From Jeotgalibaca caeni (GTDB lineage Bacteria; Bacillota; Bacilli; Lactobacillales; Aerococcaceae), in assembly GCF_028863945.1 (NCBI RefSeq), contig NZ_JARBEA010000006.1, positions 16,953 through 80,952 of the forward strand: a stretch of 64,000 nt of DNA. The letters are read 5' to 3'. Position numbers and translations under genes: made by a program. The notes beneath the pieces are model-generated. The model did no database searches. It was not told the DNA's origin and was given only the letters and a program-made list of their open reading frames with translations. Shown here piece by piece: positions 20,749 through 30,442 of this stretch (positions are counted from its first letter, which is position 1; each line of letters begins with the position of its first letter).

Positions 20749-22797
20749 ATGACAGAGGCAGTGAAATCTGTTTACGATAGTATTGAGGTTCTTCCTGGCA
20801 TCGGTCCTAAACGTTTAGAAGCGCTCCATTCTTTGGGTCTTTATACGATTTATGACTTACTCACTCATTTTCCCTTTCGTTATGAGGATATCCAAGTACG
20901 TTCTTTGGATGAAATAGAGGATCAAGAAAAAGTAACCTTAAAGGGGAATGTGGTCACCCCCGCTACGGTACATCACTATGGTTATAAGAAGAGTCGCTTG
21001 TCATTTAAGATTGCAACAGAAGATGCAGTGGTTCAAGTGACCTTCTTTAATCAACCATACTTAAAAAGCCAAGTAAACTTAGAAGAAGAAGTAATGATTT
21101 TTGGTAAATGGGACGCCTTGCGCCAGAGCTTGTCTGGATACAAAATTCTAGGTTCTAAGCCCGATCAGGACTTCGAATCGGTATACCATGTGAATAAGCA
21201 TATCAAACAAAAAACATTGCTTACGATTATCCAGGCTGCCTTTCAAGAATATGCGGAGTTTATTCCGGAGATTATCCCGCAATCACTGCGTGAGCATTAC
21301 CGCTTGCTAAGTCACAAAGAAGCGATTCAAGGGATGCATTTTCCTCAAAGTGAAGCAGAATTTCTCCAAGGGACCAGACAGATTATTTATCAGGAATTCC
21401 TCTTGTATCAATTGAAGTTGCAACTGATTCGTTATAATCGAAAAAAAGAGCAAGCAGGGATTGCTGTTCTTTATGATGTGAAACGATTGAAAGAATTTAT
21501 CACAACGCTTCCTTTTGATTTAACCGACGGACAAAAGCGGGTGGTAAATGAAATTTGTCGTGATTTAAGAGAGCTCTTTGAGATGAATCGGTTATTGCAA
21601 GGAGATGTAGGGAGCGGGAAGACGGTTGTGGCAGTTATCGCCTTTGTAGCTACTATTTTAGGCGGATACCAAGGCGCTATGATGGTTCCAACAGAAATTC
21701 TCGCTGAACAACACTACCAAACCATTTCCGAGTTATTTGAAGGGACAGAATATACCGTTGCGCTCCTGACAGGCAGTACCAAAACAAAAGAACGCCGTGA
21801 ACTCTTATTGGCTCTAGAGGAAGGCCGAATCGACCTGTTGATTGGAACCCATGCGTTGATTCAAGATGACGTGACCTTCCATAATCTCGGTTTGGTTGTG
21901 ACCGACGAGCAGCACCGATTTGGAGTAAATCAGCGACAAAAATTAAACGAGAAAGGGCAAAATGCAAATGCCCTTTATATGACCGCTACACCGATTCCGC
22001 GTACATTGGCGATTACAATGATGGGGGAAATGGACGTATCGGTACTAGACCAACTGCCGGATGGACGGATTCCCATTCGAACGATTTGGACGAAGTCAGA
22101 CAAAATGGAACGAGCCTTGGAGTTTATCGATCAACAGTTAGAACTGGGAAGACAAGCCTATATCATTACGCCGTTAATCGAAAAAAGTGAATTGATTGAT
22201 TTGAAGAATGCGGAGGAAGTCCACCGAATGGTAAACGAGTATTACCGTGGGAAGTGGCAAGTCGGCTTGTTGCATGGTCGTCAAAAAGCAGACGAAAAAG
22301 ATCGAATTATGCACGCCTTCAAAGACAATAAATACCAAGTGCTTGTTTCAACAACCGTTATTGAGGTTGGGTTGAACGTTCCAAATGCAACGGTAATGGT
22401 GATTCAAGATGCTGAGCGCTTTGGGCTCTCACAACTCCACCAGTTAAGAGGCCGGGTTGGTAGGGGGAGTGAAGAATCATTCTGCTTATTGTTGGCGAAC
22501 CCTAAAACAGAAAATGGGAAAGAACGAATGCGCATCATGACAGAGTCCACAGATGGCTTCTATTTAAGTCAAAAGGACTTAGAGTTAAGAGGATCTGGAG
22601 ATTTATTTGGAGTCAAACAAGCAGGACTACCTGAATTTAAGTATGCAGACATTGTAAAACATGAGAATGTATTAACAGCTGCCCACCAAGATGCCATGCG
22701 TTTATTGAGCCTGGAAGATTTCTTTGAGGCACCGGATTATGAACCATTGCGGAATTACTTAGATATGGAACGAAAACTTGCGAAAAATTTGCAATGA
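20749..22797 (+). CDS. recG: ATP-dependent DNA helicase RecG
   Basis: Branch-migration helicase (682 aa) that remodels stalled forks and Holliday junctions. Visible are the N-terminal wedge/OB domain (helix-hairpin-helix VLPGIGPKRLEAL near the start), Walker A GDVGSGKTVVA, the RecG-type DEQH box, TATPIPRT (motif III), and the RGRVGRG motif VI. ATG 20749 is chosen because AAAGGAGA lies 9 bases before it; a TTG six bases earlier is too close. It follows a terminator, so it needs its own promoter, which I cannot place. Confidence 0.96.
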   Translation: MTEAVKSVYDSIEVLPGIGPKRLEALHSLGLYTIYDLLTHFPFRYEDIQVRSLDEIEDQEKVTLKGNVVTPATVHHYGYKKSRLSFKIATEDAVVQVTFFNQPYLKSQVNLEEEVMIFGKWDALRQSLSGYKILGSKPDQDFESVYHVNKHIKQKTLLTIIQAAFQEYAEFIPEIIPQSLREHYRLLSHKEAIQGMHFPQSEAEFLQGTRQIIYQEFLLYQLKLQLIRYNRKKEQAGIAVLYDVKRLKEFITTLPFDLTDGQKRVVNEICRDLRELFEMNRLLQGDVGSGKTVVAVIAFVATILGGYQGAMMVPTEILAEQHYQTISELFEGTEYTVALLTGSTKTKERRELLLALEEGRIDLLIGTHALIQDDVTFHNLGLVVTDEQHRFGVNQRQKLNEKGQNANALYMTATPIPRTLAITMMGEMDVSVLDQLPDGRIPIRTIWTKSDKMERALEFIDQQLELGRQAYIITPLIEKSELIDLKNAEEVHRMVNEYYRGKWQVGLLHGRQKADEKDRIMHAFKDNKYQVLVSTTVIEVGLNVPNATVMVIQDAERFGLSQLHQLRGRVGRGSEESFCLLLANPKTENGKERMRIMTESTDGFYLSQKDLELRGSGDLFGVKQAGLPEFKYADIVKHENVLTAAHQDAMRLLSLEDFFEAPDYEPLRNYLDMERKLAKNLQ

Positions 22798-22872
22798 TAG
22801 GAAAACAAAGATGACAATTTCCGCAGTCTTCTCTAAAATAGAAACTATCAGAATATGAAATGAGGGTAACAG

Positions 22873-23895
22873 ATGAAAATTGCAGTAGATGCAATGGGGG
22901 GAGATCATGCTCCTCAAGCAATTATTGAAGGTATATTACGAGCAGAGAAAGAATTTAATGATGTTCAATACATCTTGTACGGAGATGGAGAACAAATAAA
23001 ACCACTACTCGGAGAGAACTATAATACGGATAAAATTAAAATTGTTCATACCGACGAAAAAATTAATAGTGATGATGAACCGGTTCGCGCAGTTCGTTCC
23101 AAACGCAATGCTTCTATGGTCTTAGCTGCTCGAGCAGTTAAGAATGGGGAAGCAGATGCTCTATTCTCAGCAGGGAATACAGGAGCCTTGTTAACGGCAG
23201 GGCTCTTGATTATTGGACGTATCAAAGGAATTGATCGCCCAGGGTTGATGCCTATCCTCCCTGTAATTGGAAAAGAGAATGAGTTGTTCGTTTTGATGGA
23301 TGCAGGTGCCAATGCGGACTCTAAACCAGAAAACCTACATCAATTCGGTGTTCTAGGTTCTTATTATGCAAAATTTGTAATCGGAAAAGAATCTCCACGT
23401 GTTGCCTTGCTGAATAACGGTTCGGAAGCAGGAAAAGGCAGCGAGCTGTCAAAAGCAGTATATGAAAAATTGGAGCAGGATCCTTCTCTAAACTTCATCG
23501 GAAATATTGAAGCTAGAGAACTATTTGCTGGAGATGCTGATGTGATTGTGACAGACGGATTTACCGGAAATGCAGTCTTAAAAACAATTGAAGGAACAGC
23601 CTTAACAATTATGAAGCTCATGAAAAACAGCATCCTAAATGGAGGTCTGAAGTCGAAAGTGGGCGGCCTTCTTATTAAAGATGCTCTTGGCAATGTGAAG
23701 GATACGATGGATTACTCCAAACATGGCGGAGCCGTGCTCTTTGGTTTGCGTGCTCCTGTAGTGAAAACACACGGATCTGCCGATAAGACTGCTGTATATC
23801 ACACCATCAAACAAATTCGAAACATTATTTCTTCTCATGTAATTGAAGATTTAGTTGAGCACTTCGAAAAGCAAAACCAAGAAACCGCTCAATAA
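22873..23895 (+). CDS. plsX: Phosphate acyltransferase PlsX
   Basis: Converts acyl-ACP and phosphate to acyl-phosphate, the donor used by PlsY for the first acylation of glycerol-3-phosphate (340 aa). The N-terminus [19 protein letters not shown] is the family signature, with SAGNTGALL and [11 protein letters not shown] further on. It sits between recG and acpP and close to fakA, so it joins exogenous (Fak) and endogenous (ACP) acyl routes. No FapR-type operator is evident upstream. Confidence 0.96.
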   Translation: MKIAVDAMGGDHAPQAIIEGILRAEKEFNDVQYILYGDGEQIKPLLGENYNTDKIKIVHTDEKINSDDEPVRAVRSKRNASMVLAARAVKNGEADALFSAGNTGALLTAGLLIIGRIKGIDRPGLMPILPVIGKENELFVLMDAGANADSKPENLHQFGVLGSYYAKFVIGKESPRVALLNNGSEAGKGSELSKAVYEKLEQDPSLNFIGNIEARELFAGDADVIVTDGFTGNAVLKTIEGTALTIMKLMKNSILNGGLKSKVGGLLIKDALGNVKDTMDYSKHGGAVLFGLRAPVVKTHGSADKTAVYHTIKQIRNIISSHVIEDLVEHFEKQNQETAQ

Positions 23896-23992
23896 AGCAT
23901 AGACAAAGGGTATTAAGAAAGGTAAAATAGGTATTGTGATTTTCGAACATCGATCGTACCAAATCATGAATGTATTTTAGGAGGTGTTATTT

Positions 23993-24232
23993 TTGTCAGA
24001 GAACGCAACACTAAATAAGATTTCCCAAATGGTGACAGAGCGCTTTGGAGTAGATGAAGAAAAAGTGACTCGAGATTTAACGTTCCAGGAAGATCTAGGC
24101 GCAGACTCACTTGATGTTGTAGAACTAATCATGGAAATGGAAGACGTTTTTAATATCCAGATTTCAGATGAAGATGCAGAAAAAATTATAACCATTGGCG
24201 ATGCTGTTGATTATATTGATGCAAATAAATAA
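23993..24232 (+). CDS. acpP: Acyl carrier protein
   Basis: Acidic 79-aa carrier of growing acyl chains. The 4'-phosphopantetheine attachment Ser39 is in the classic [13 protein letters not shown] motif. TTG 23993 is the likely start because AGGAGG at 23979-23984 ends 8 bases upstream; the frame is open from 23984 but that would begin inside the Shine-Dalgarno. It is downstream of plsX by about 100 bases and closed by a terminator. Confidence 0.95.
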   Translation: MSENATLNKISQMVTERFGVDEEKVTRDLTFQEDLGADSLDVVELIMEMEDVFNIQISDEDAEKIITIGDAVDYIDANK

Positions 24233-24260
24233 GCAGAAGTTTAATAAATGAATAATAAAA

Positions 24261-24305
24261 GGAAGCAACATCGACGGATGAAACGTTCGGATGTTGCTTT
24301 TTCTT
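24261..24305 (+). terminator. Terminator after acpP
   Basis: AAGCAACATC (24263-24272) pairs with GATGTTGCTT (24290-24299), followed by TTTTTCTT. The 17-base apical region can extend with CGA/TCG pairing. Confidence 0.85.
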
Positions 24306-24366
24306 AAACATCCGTTTGATTTTAGAAAAAAAGAGGCACTTAAATTAAAAAATGATGAAAAAGAGG

Positions 24367-24395
24367 TTGCCTTTCTAATCTTCTGTGGTTATAAT
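24367..24395 (+). promoter_or_regulatory. Promoter of the opp operon
   Basis: TTGCCT (24367-24372), a 17-base spacer and TATAAT (24390-24395). This predicts a leader of about 125 bases before oppD. The rest of the 294-base acpP-oppD gap is AT-rich and contains no gene. Confidence 0.8.
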
Positions 24396-24441
24396 TAGAA
24401 ATATTAATAAACACGAAGGTGTTTGGAATATTAAGGTTTTT

Positions 24442-24461
24442 ATAACCAACCGTTGGATTAT
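24442..24461 (+). repeat. Short palindrome in the opp leader
   Basis: CCAAC-C-GTTGG (24446-24456) is a perfect 5+1+5 inverted repeat with weaker ATAA/TTAT flanks, about 40-55 bases downstream of the predicted transcription start. It could be an operator or a small RNA hairpin; no known box matches. Confidence 0.4.
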
Positions 24462-24526
24462 GGATAATTTTTCAACGTTTATGTCGGTATTCACGAATAA
24501 TGCACTCGATAGAAGGAGGGTATCCC

Positions 24527-25537
24527 ATGTCAACAGGGAAACCGCTACTAGAGATTAATCATCTCCACACAGCATTCAGAATTAAAGATAACTATTATGA
24601 TGCTGTAGATGATGTATCTTTGACATTAGAAAAAAATGAAATACTCGCTATTGTAGGAGAATCTGGTTCTGGGAAAAGTACGCTAGCAACCACAATTGTA
24701 GGACTTCACAACAAAGCTAACACCCAAATTACGGGAGAAGTTCTTTATCAAGACTTGAATTTGATTGATCTAAACGAAACGTTGTATAACCGCATTCGCG
24801 GGAATGACATCGGCATGATTTTCCAAGATCCATTGTCAGCCTTAAATCCACTGATGACGATTTTTGATCAAATTGAAGAAGCTTTAATCTATCACACGAA
24901 AATGTCTCAAGAAGAACGAAAAAATCGTGTTTTAGAATTACTCGACCAAGTAGGGATTCCAAATCCTGACCGGGTTGCTCGTCAATATCCACACCAACTT
25001 TCTGGTGGGATGCGCCAACGGGTTGTAATTGCCATTGCTCTGTCTTGTAAGCCACCAATTATTATTGCCGATGAGCCTACAACAGCACTTGACGTTACAA
25101 TTCAAGCTCAAATTTTGGATCTGTTGAATCAATTACAAGATGAAACAGGCGCTGGTATCATTCTGATTACCCATGACTTAGGGGTAGTTGCTGAAACAGC
25201 CGATCGGGTAGCCGTTATGTATGCAGGAGAAATCGTTGAGATGGCCTCTGCTGTAGAATTGTTTACCAATCCAAAACATCCTTACACACGTTCCTTATTG
25301 AAGTCGATGCCTCAATCTGATGAGCTAGAAGGGGAGTCAGAAGAGTTACACGTGATTCAAGGGACTGTTCCATCATTAAAGAATCTGCCAAGAAAGGGTT
25401 GCCGTTTTGCAGCTCGGATCCCATGGATTCCAGCAGAAGCTCATGAAGCGAATCCTACCTTACACCAAGTAGCTCCTGATCATTTCGTGAGATGTACGTG
25501 TCACGAACATTTCCATTTTGAAGGGGAGGCTGAATAA
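24527..25537 (+). CDS. oppD: Oligopeptide ABC transporter ATPase OppD
   Basis: One of two ATPases (336 aa) driving oligopeptide import. Walker A is GESGSGKST, the signature is LSGGMRQR, and Walker B is [12 protein letters not shown]; the C-terminal oligopeptide-transporter extension ends in CTCHEHF. The start is ATG 24527 with AAGGAGG 7 bases upstream; the frame is open for nine more codons. In many OppD/DppD proteins four Cys in the extension bind an Fe-S cluster; here the usual RCP is RIP and another Cys is missing, so a cluster is unlikely. First gene of oppDFBCA. Confidence 0.95.
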   Translation: MSTGKPLLEINHLHTAFRIKDNYYDAVDDVSLTLEKNEILAIVGESGSGKSTLATTIVGLHNKANTQITGEVLYQDLNLIDLNETLYNRIRGNDIGMIFQDPLSALNPLMTIFDQIEEALIYHTKMSQEERKNRVLELLDQVGIPNPDRVARQYPHQLSGGMRQRVVIAIALSCKPPIIIADEPTTALDVTIQAQILDLLNQLQDETGAGIILITHDLGVVAETADRVAVMYAGEIVEMASAVELFTNPKHPYTRSLLKSMPQSDELEGESEELHVIQGTVPSLKNLPRKGCRFAARIPWIPAEAHEANPTLHQVAPDHFVRCTCHEHFHFEGEAE

Positions 25538-25538
25538 A

Positions 25539-26489
25539 GTGGGATTTATGCAAATTCAAGACTTAAAAGTACATTATCCAATTAGAAGTGGCTTTTGGAA
25601 TAATGTTACCGACCATGTATATGCGGTCGATGGAATTAACTTAGAGATTGAAGAAGGAAAGACATACGGTTTAGTTGGTGAATCCGGTTCTGGTAAATCT
25701 ACGGTCGGAAAGTCCATTATTGGATTAGAAAAAATTACATCTGGTAAAGTTTTCTATGAAGGTGAAGACGTAACAAACAAAGCTCGTAAACGTACTTCCG
25801 GCTATAACCGGAATGTGCAAATGATTTTCCAAGATTCCATGTCCAGTTTGAATCCACGGAAACGGGTCATTGATATTATCTCTGAACCATTGGATAACTT
25901 TGAACGGTTATCTCCTGATGAAACCATCAGACGTGTCAATGAATTATTGGACATTGTAGGGATGCCGGAAGATGCACTATACAAGTACGCCCATGAATTT
26001 TCAGGTGGACAAAGACAGCGGATCGGAGTTGCCCGTGCTGTAGCAACCAATCCAAAATTAATTATTGCGGATGAGCCTGTATCAGCATTGGACTTATCAG
26101 TTCAAGCGCAAGTACTGAACTTTATGAAACGAATCCAAGAAGAATACAATGTTTCTTATTTATTTATTTCCCATGACCTGGGTGTTGTAAAACATATGTG
26201 TGATAATTTAGCTATTATGTATCGTGGTCGTTTCGTAGAGTACGGAAATAAAAAAGACATTTATAATAATCCGCAACACATTTATACAAAACGTTTGCTT
26301 TCAGCGATTCCATCTATTGATCCAGTAAATCGTCTGGCTCATAAGGAAAGACGTTTAGAAGTAGAAAGAGAATACACGATGAACCAAGAAAAATATTATG
26401 ACGAAAAAGGCCGTGTCTATGATTTGAACCCTCTTTCTGAATCCCATTATGTAGCATTAAGACCTGAAGATGCAAAGGGAGGGAACTAA
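25539..26489 (+). CDS. oppF: Oligopeptide ABC transporter ATPase OppF
   Basis: Second ATPase (316 aa) of the importer. Walker [10 protein letters not shown], signature FSGGQRQRIGVARA, Walker B LIIADEPVSALD. GTG 25539 is preferred because AAGGGGAGG (25521-25529) is 9 bases upstream; the next ATG (25548) would be 18 bases away. It starts 1 base after the oppD stop, so translation is coupled. The C-terminus ends SESHYVALRPEDAKGGN and lacks the Cys motif. Confidence 0.94.
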   Translation: MGFMQIQDLKVHYPIRSGFWNNVTDHVYAVDGINLEIEEGKTYGLVGESGSGKSTVGKSIIGLEKITSGKVFYEGEDVTNKARKRTSGYNRNVQMIFQDSMSSLNPRKRVIDIISEPLDNFERLSPDETIRRVNELLDIVGMPEDALYKYAHEFSGGQRQRIGVARAVATNPKLIIADEPVSALDLSVQAQVLNFMKRIQEEYNVSYLFISHDLGVVKHMCDNLAIMYRGRFVEYGNKKDIYNNPQHIYTKRLLSAIPSIDPVNRLAHKERRLEVEREYTMNQEKYYDEKGRVYDLNPLSESHYVALRPEDAKGGN

Positions 26490-26490
26490 T

Positions 26491-27453
26491 ATGTGGAAAA
26501 CAATTCTTAGACGTGTCCTACTGATGATTCCGCAAATCATTATTCTGAGCTTGTTCGTTTTCCTAATGGCACAAGCAATGCCAGGGGATCCGTTTACCGG
26601 ATTAATCACTCCTGAAATGGACCCTGCAACGATTGAAAAGTTAAAAGAAGCTGCTGGATTGAATGATCCTTGGTATATCCAATATTGGAACTGGATCACC
26701 AATGCCTTGCAAGGTGATTTTGGTCGAAGCTTTACTTATAAAATTCCAGTAACAAATGTCATTGGTGATAGTGTTGGAAATACCATCTGGTTATCCATTG
26801 TATCGTTAATCTTCACTTACTTAATCGCTATTCCGCTTGGAATGTATGCGGGTCGTCACAATGGCGCTTGGGGAGACAAAGCAATCAGTTTTTATAACTA
26901 CTTAAGTTACGCAATTCCAACTTTCGTATTCGCTTTGCTGCTGATTTGGATTTTCGGATTCACATTAGGTTGGTTCCCAACCAGAGGTACCGTTCAAACA
27001 GGTGTAGCGCCTGGAACGCTTGAGTATGTATGGAGCCGTTTCTATCACTTGATCTTACCGGCATTGTCCTATGCGTTGCTCGCCACAACCAGTACGATTC
27101 AATACTTACGTACGGGAGTAATTGATGCAAAGCAAGAAGACTATGTACGGACAGCACGCTCAAAAGGTGTTCCTGAAAACAAAGTTTACAGCAAGCATAT
27201 TTTCCGTAACTCCATTTTGCCGATTGCTTCCTTTATCGGGTATGACATTACCGGATTAATTGGTGGATCAATCTTTATCGAACGAATCTTCTCCTTCCCT
27301 GGGATGGGTCGATTGTTCATCGATTCGCTATTAGCTCGTGACTACAGTGTCATAACTGCACTTGTTCTTCTATTTGGGATCGCGGCGTTATTCGGTACAC
27401 TCTTATCAGATATTATTATGAGTATCGTTGACCCACGTATTCGAATTGAATAG
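26491..27453 (+). CDS. oppB: Oligopeptide ABC transporter permease OppB
   Basis: Inner-membrane permease (320 aa) with six predicted transmembrane helices and the EAA-type cytoplasmic loop (YVRTARSKGVPENKVYSKHIFRN). The N-terminal RRVLLMIPQIIILSLFVF helix and MPGDPF motif are typical of OppB. ATG 26491 has AAGGGAGGG upstream, overlapping the end of oppF. Confidence 0.95.
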   Translation: MWKTILRRVLLMIPQIIILSLFVFLMAQAMPGDPFTGLITPEMDPATIEKLKEAAGLNDPWYIQYWNWITNALQGDFGRSFTYKIPVTNVIGDSVGNTIWLSIVSLIFTYLIAIPLGMYAGRHNGAWGDKAISFYNYLSYAIPTFVFALLLIWIFGFTLGWFPTRGTVQTGVAPGTLEYVWSRFYHLILPALSYALLATTSTIQYLRTGVIDAKQEDYVRTARSKGVPENKVYSKHIFRNSILPIASFIGYDITGLIGGSIFIERIFSFPGMGRLFIDSLLARDYSVITALVLLFGIAALFGTLLSDIIMSIVDPRIRIE

Positions 27454-27480
27454 AAAGAGATAGAAAAGGAGGTATAAATC

Positions 27481-28461
27481 ATGCATTCAGAAGATCAAAA
27501 AAAATCCGGAAAAATGGAAGAGATTGCTACTGAGATTGAGCAACTGGACCACACGGATTCCAATCTAGATACATTACCAGAAACAACAGATAGTTCTGGA
27601 GCGGTAATTGGCTTTCAAGTAATTGCCCGTGAATTTACAAAAGATAAATTAGCTATGTTTTCCTTAGGCTTACTTATTGTGCTACTACTCGTCATTTTCA
27701 TTGGGTCTTATGTAGGATTTGACCAATCAGAAGTGATGCGTGTTCAAATCTTGAAACGATACGCTGCACCTGGCGCCGAGTATCTTCTCGGAGCAGATGA
27801 AGGTGGGCGTGACGTATTCGGACAACTTTTCATAGGCGCTCGTAATTCCATCATCATTGGATTCAGTGTTACGATCCTTACCGGTATCATCGGGATCGGC
27901 CTTGGTATTATCTCTGGTTACTATGGTGGAATCATCGACAATATTTTAATGCGTATTGTAGACTTCATTATGGTATTGCCAATTAACATGATTATTATTG
28001 TTTTTGTTTCGATTGTTCCTACTTATAATATGTTTACGTTTGTGTTGATTATGAGTGCTTTCAGTTGGGTAGGGAAGGCTCGGATTTTCCGAAGCCGTAC
28101 TTTATCCGAGTCGGAGCGGGATTATGTAAATGCATCGAAAACATTGGGAACAAGCGATTTGAAAATTATGTTCCGCGAAGTGATGCCTAACTTGAGTTCA
28201 TTGATTATCGTTAACTCGACTTTGAACTTTGCTGGTAATATTGGAATTGAGACTGGTCTTAGCTTCTTAGGATTCGGCCTACCACCAAGTACACCAAGCT
28301 TAGGCACACTCATTGGGTTTGCGACATCCCCAGATGTCATCGAGAATAAAACTTGGGTTTGGTTGCCTGCATCAATATTAATTTTAGTACTGATGCTAAG
28401 CATAAACTATGTCGGTCAAGCGTTGCAGCGTGCGGCAGACTCTAAACAAAGATTAGGTTAG
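27481..28461 (+). CDS. oppC: Oligopeptide ABC transporter permease OppC
   Basis: Second permease (326 aa). An acidic N-terminal cytoplasmic tail of about 45 residues precedes the conserved start (REFTKDKLAMFSLGLL). The extracytoplasmic GADEGGRDVF and the EAA loop (YVNASKTLGTSDLKIMFREVMPN) identify OppC. It pairs with OppB to form the channel. AAAGGAGG is upstream of the ATG. Confidence 0.95.
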   Translation: MHSEDQKKSGKMEEIATEIEQLDHTDSNLDTLPETTDSSGAVIGFQVIAREFTKDKLAMFSLGLLIVLLLVIFIGSYVGFDQSEVMRVQILKRYAAPGAEYLLGADEGGRDVFGQLFIGARNSIIIGFSVTILTGIIGIGLGIISGYYGGIIDNILMRIVDFIMVLPINMIIIVFVSIVPTYNMFTFVLIMSAFSWVGKARIFRSRTLSESERDYVNASKTLGTSDLKIMFREVMPNLSSLIIVNSTLNFAGNIGIETGLSFLGFGLPPSTPSLGTLIGFATSPDVIENKTWVWLPASILILVLMLSINYVGQALQRAADSKQRLG

Positions 28462-28479
28462 AAAAGGGAGGAAAAAAAT

Positions 28480-30309
28480 ATGTTGAAGAAAAAATTAGGT
28501 TTGGTTTCTTTAGCTACATTTGCTTTAACACTAGCTGCTTGTCAAGGCGGTGGAGAAGGTAGCGATACAACTGAAACAACAGGATCGACTGGTTCAACTG
28601 GGTCGACAGAAACAGGATCAACAGAATCAAATGCTGGCGGAGAGGCTAATCTTGTAACGTTTGATACCGTTATGCAAAATGATGAAGATTCAATCGAAGG
28701 TGGAACCTTGCGTTACGCAATGGTTGCTAGCTCTCCTTTCCAAGGGATTTTCAGCCCAGAGTTCTATGAAGATGCATATGACTCTGAGTTAATGGGCTTC
28801 ACTCATGAATCTTTATTCTCAGTAGATGAGAACTTCATGTTATCTCAAGAAGGTATGGCTACCTTTGAATTTGACCAAGAAGCTAAAAAAATCTCCATCA
28901 CTTTGCGTGATGACTTGAAATGGTCTGACGGCGAACCGTTGACAACAGAAGACGTATTGTTCTCTTATGAAGTAATTGGTCACCCAGACTATACGGGTGT
29001 TCGTTACGGAGCAGACTTCTCGAATATCGTAGGGATGCAAGAGTACAAAGATGGACAAGCAGATACAATTTCAGGTATCCAAATTGTTGACGAAAAAAAT
29101 ATCACTATCGAATACATTGAAGTAAACCCATCGATTTTACAATCTGGTGGTGGAATTTGGGGATACCCAATGCCTAAACACCAATTGGGAGAAGTTCCAG
29201 TTGCTGAAATGGAATCCGCTCCAGAAATCCGTCAAAATCCAATTGGCGCAGGTCCATTCCGCGTTAAATCGATTACGGCTGGTGAGTCTGTTGAATACGA
29301 AGCAAATGAGTATTACTGGAAGGGCGCTCCTAAATTAGACGGAGTTGTATTGGAAGTAGTTGCTCCTACAACAATCGTTTCTGAAATGGAGAATGGAAAC
29401 TACGACGTAGCTTCTATGCCTACTGACCAATACGATACATACAAAGATTTTGAAAACATCACGTTGCTAGGTCGCCAAGAATTGGCATATACCTACCTCG
29501 GATTCAAATTAGGACACTGGGATGCTGAACAAAGTAAAAACGTTCTAGACCCAGATGCTAAAATGGCTGACGTAGAATTGCGTAAAGCAATGGCATATGC
29601 GATTGACAACAACGCAATTGCTGAATCGTTCTACCAAGGACTACGTGAGAATGCTACAAGCATGATTCCACCAGTATTTGAAGACTTTGTAAACCGTGAT
29701 ATTGAAGGATTCAACTATGATCCAGATATGGCAAAACAAATCTTGGATGATGCTGGATACGAAGATACAGACGGAGACGGCATGCGTGAAACTCCTGAAG
29801 GTGAAGAGTTGGTAATCAACTTTGCATCGATGGCTGGTGGCGCAACTGCTGAACCAATCGCACAATACTATATCCAAGAGTGGCAAAATGTTGGTTTGAA
29901 TGTTCAACTTTCAACGGGTCGTTTGATTGAGTTCCAAGCATTCTATGACTTAGTAGAAGCTGACGATCCAGAAATCGACATCTACCAAGCTGCATGGGGA
30001 ACTGGACACGATCCAAACCCAACTGGACTATACGGTGAAGATGCTTCTTACAACTACACTCGTTACGTGGATGAAGAAAACAACGAAATTCTAGGTCGTA
30101 TCAACTCTGAAGAGTCATTTGATCCAGAATTCAAGTTCCAAGCATTCCGTGACTGGCAAGAGCATATGTTCGAAAACGTTCCTGTTATCCCTACCCTATG
30201 GCGTTCAGAAGTCTTCGCAGTTAATAACCGCGTGAAGAACTATGACATCACATACGGAACAACAGATGGCTGGGAAGCTGTAGAACTAACAGCTGAAACA
30301 GCATACTAA
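28480..30309 (+). CDS. oppA: Oligopeptide-binding lipoprotein OppA
   Basis: Extracytoplasmic solute-binding lipoprotein (609 aa, family 5) that captures peptides for OppBCDF. The signal peptide ends in a lipobox (LTLAAC) with Cys21 as lipid anchor. A Gly/Ser/Thr-rich linker (about 25-55) tethers the globular domain. The family signature LRDDLKWSDGEPLTTEDV is near residue 140. A DTDGDG loop near 428 is common in this family. It is last in the operon and followed by a terminator. Peptide size preference cannot be read from sequence. Confidence 0.95.
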   Translation: MLKKKLGLVSLATFALTLAACQGGGEGSDTTETTGSTGSTGSTETGSTESNAGGEANLVTFDTVMQNDEDSIEGGTLRYAMVASSPFQGIFSPEFYEDAYDSELMGFTHESLFSVDENFMLSQEGMATFEFDQEAKKISITLRDDLKWSDGEPLTTEDVLFSYEVIGHPDYTGVRYGADFSNIVGMQEYKDGQADTISGIQIVDEKNITIEYIEVNPSILQSGGGIWGYPMPKHQLGEVPVAEMESAPEIRQNPIGAGPFRVKSITAGESVEYEANEYYWKGAPKLDGVVLEVVAPTTIVSEMENGNYDVASMPTDQYDTYKDFENITLLGRQELAYTYLGFKLGHWDAEQSKNVLDPDAKMADVELRKAMAYAIDNNAIAESFYQGLRENATSMIPPVFEDFVNRDIEGFNYDPDMAKQILDDAGYEDTDGDGMRETPEGEELVINFASMAGGATAEPIAQYYIQEWQNVGLNVQLSTGRLIEFQAFYDLVEADDPEIDIYQAAWGTGHDPNPTGLYGEDASYNYTRYVDEENNEILGRINSEESFDPEFKFQAFRDWQEHMFENVPVIPTLWRSEVFAVNNRVKNYDITYGTTDGWEAVELTAETAY

Positions 30310-30320
30310 TACGTATATAG

Positions 30321-30360
30321 AAGGAAGAGTGGAGAATATTCTCTGCTCTTTCTTTTTTTG
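30321..30360 (+). terminator. Terminator of the opp operon
   Basis: GAAGAGTGGAGAA pairs with TTCTCTGCTCTTTC (wobbles and one bulge), followed by TTTTTTT. Confidence 0.8.
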
Positions 30361-30398
30361 ATAAAAAATGAACGGATGCATGAAATGGAAATATAACG

Positions 30399-30404
30399 TA
30401 TAAT
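30399..30404 (+). promoter_or_regulatory. Promoter -10 for rnc-smc (candidate)
   Basis: A perfect TATAAT about 39 bases before the rnc start, just after the opp terminator. No convincing -35 stands upstream. Confidence 0.45.
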
Positions 30405-30442
30405 AGATGAGTATTCATCTCAAAATAGGAAGGAGGATTCAT

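Noticed and set aside
24461..24480. CodY-like site before oppD
   Set aside because: The AATTTTTCAACGTTT stretch matches only one half of the CodY consensus.
24402..24526. T-box or amino-acid riboswitch in the opp leader
   Set aside because: The leader is too short and lacks the T-box sequence and a terminator hairpin.
29764..29800. Calcium-binding EF-hand-like loop in OppA (DTDGDG)
   Set aside because: This loop is common in family-5 peptide-binding proteins and is not evidence of a special function.
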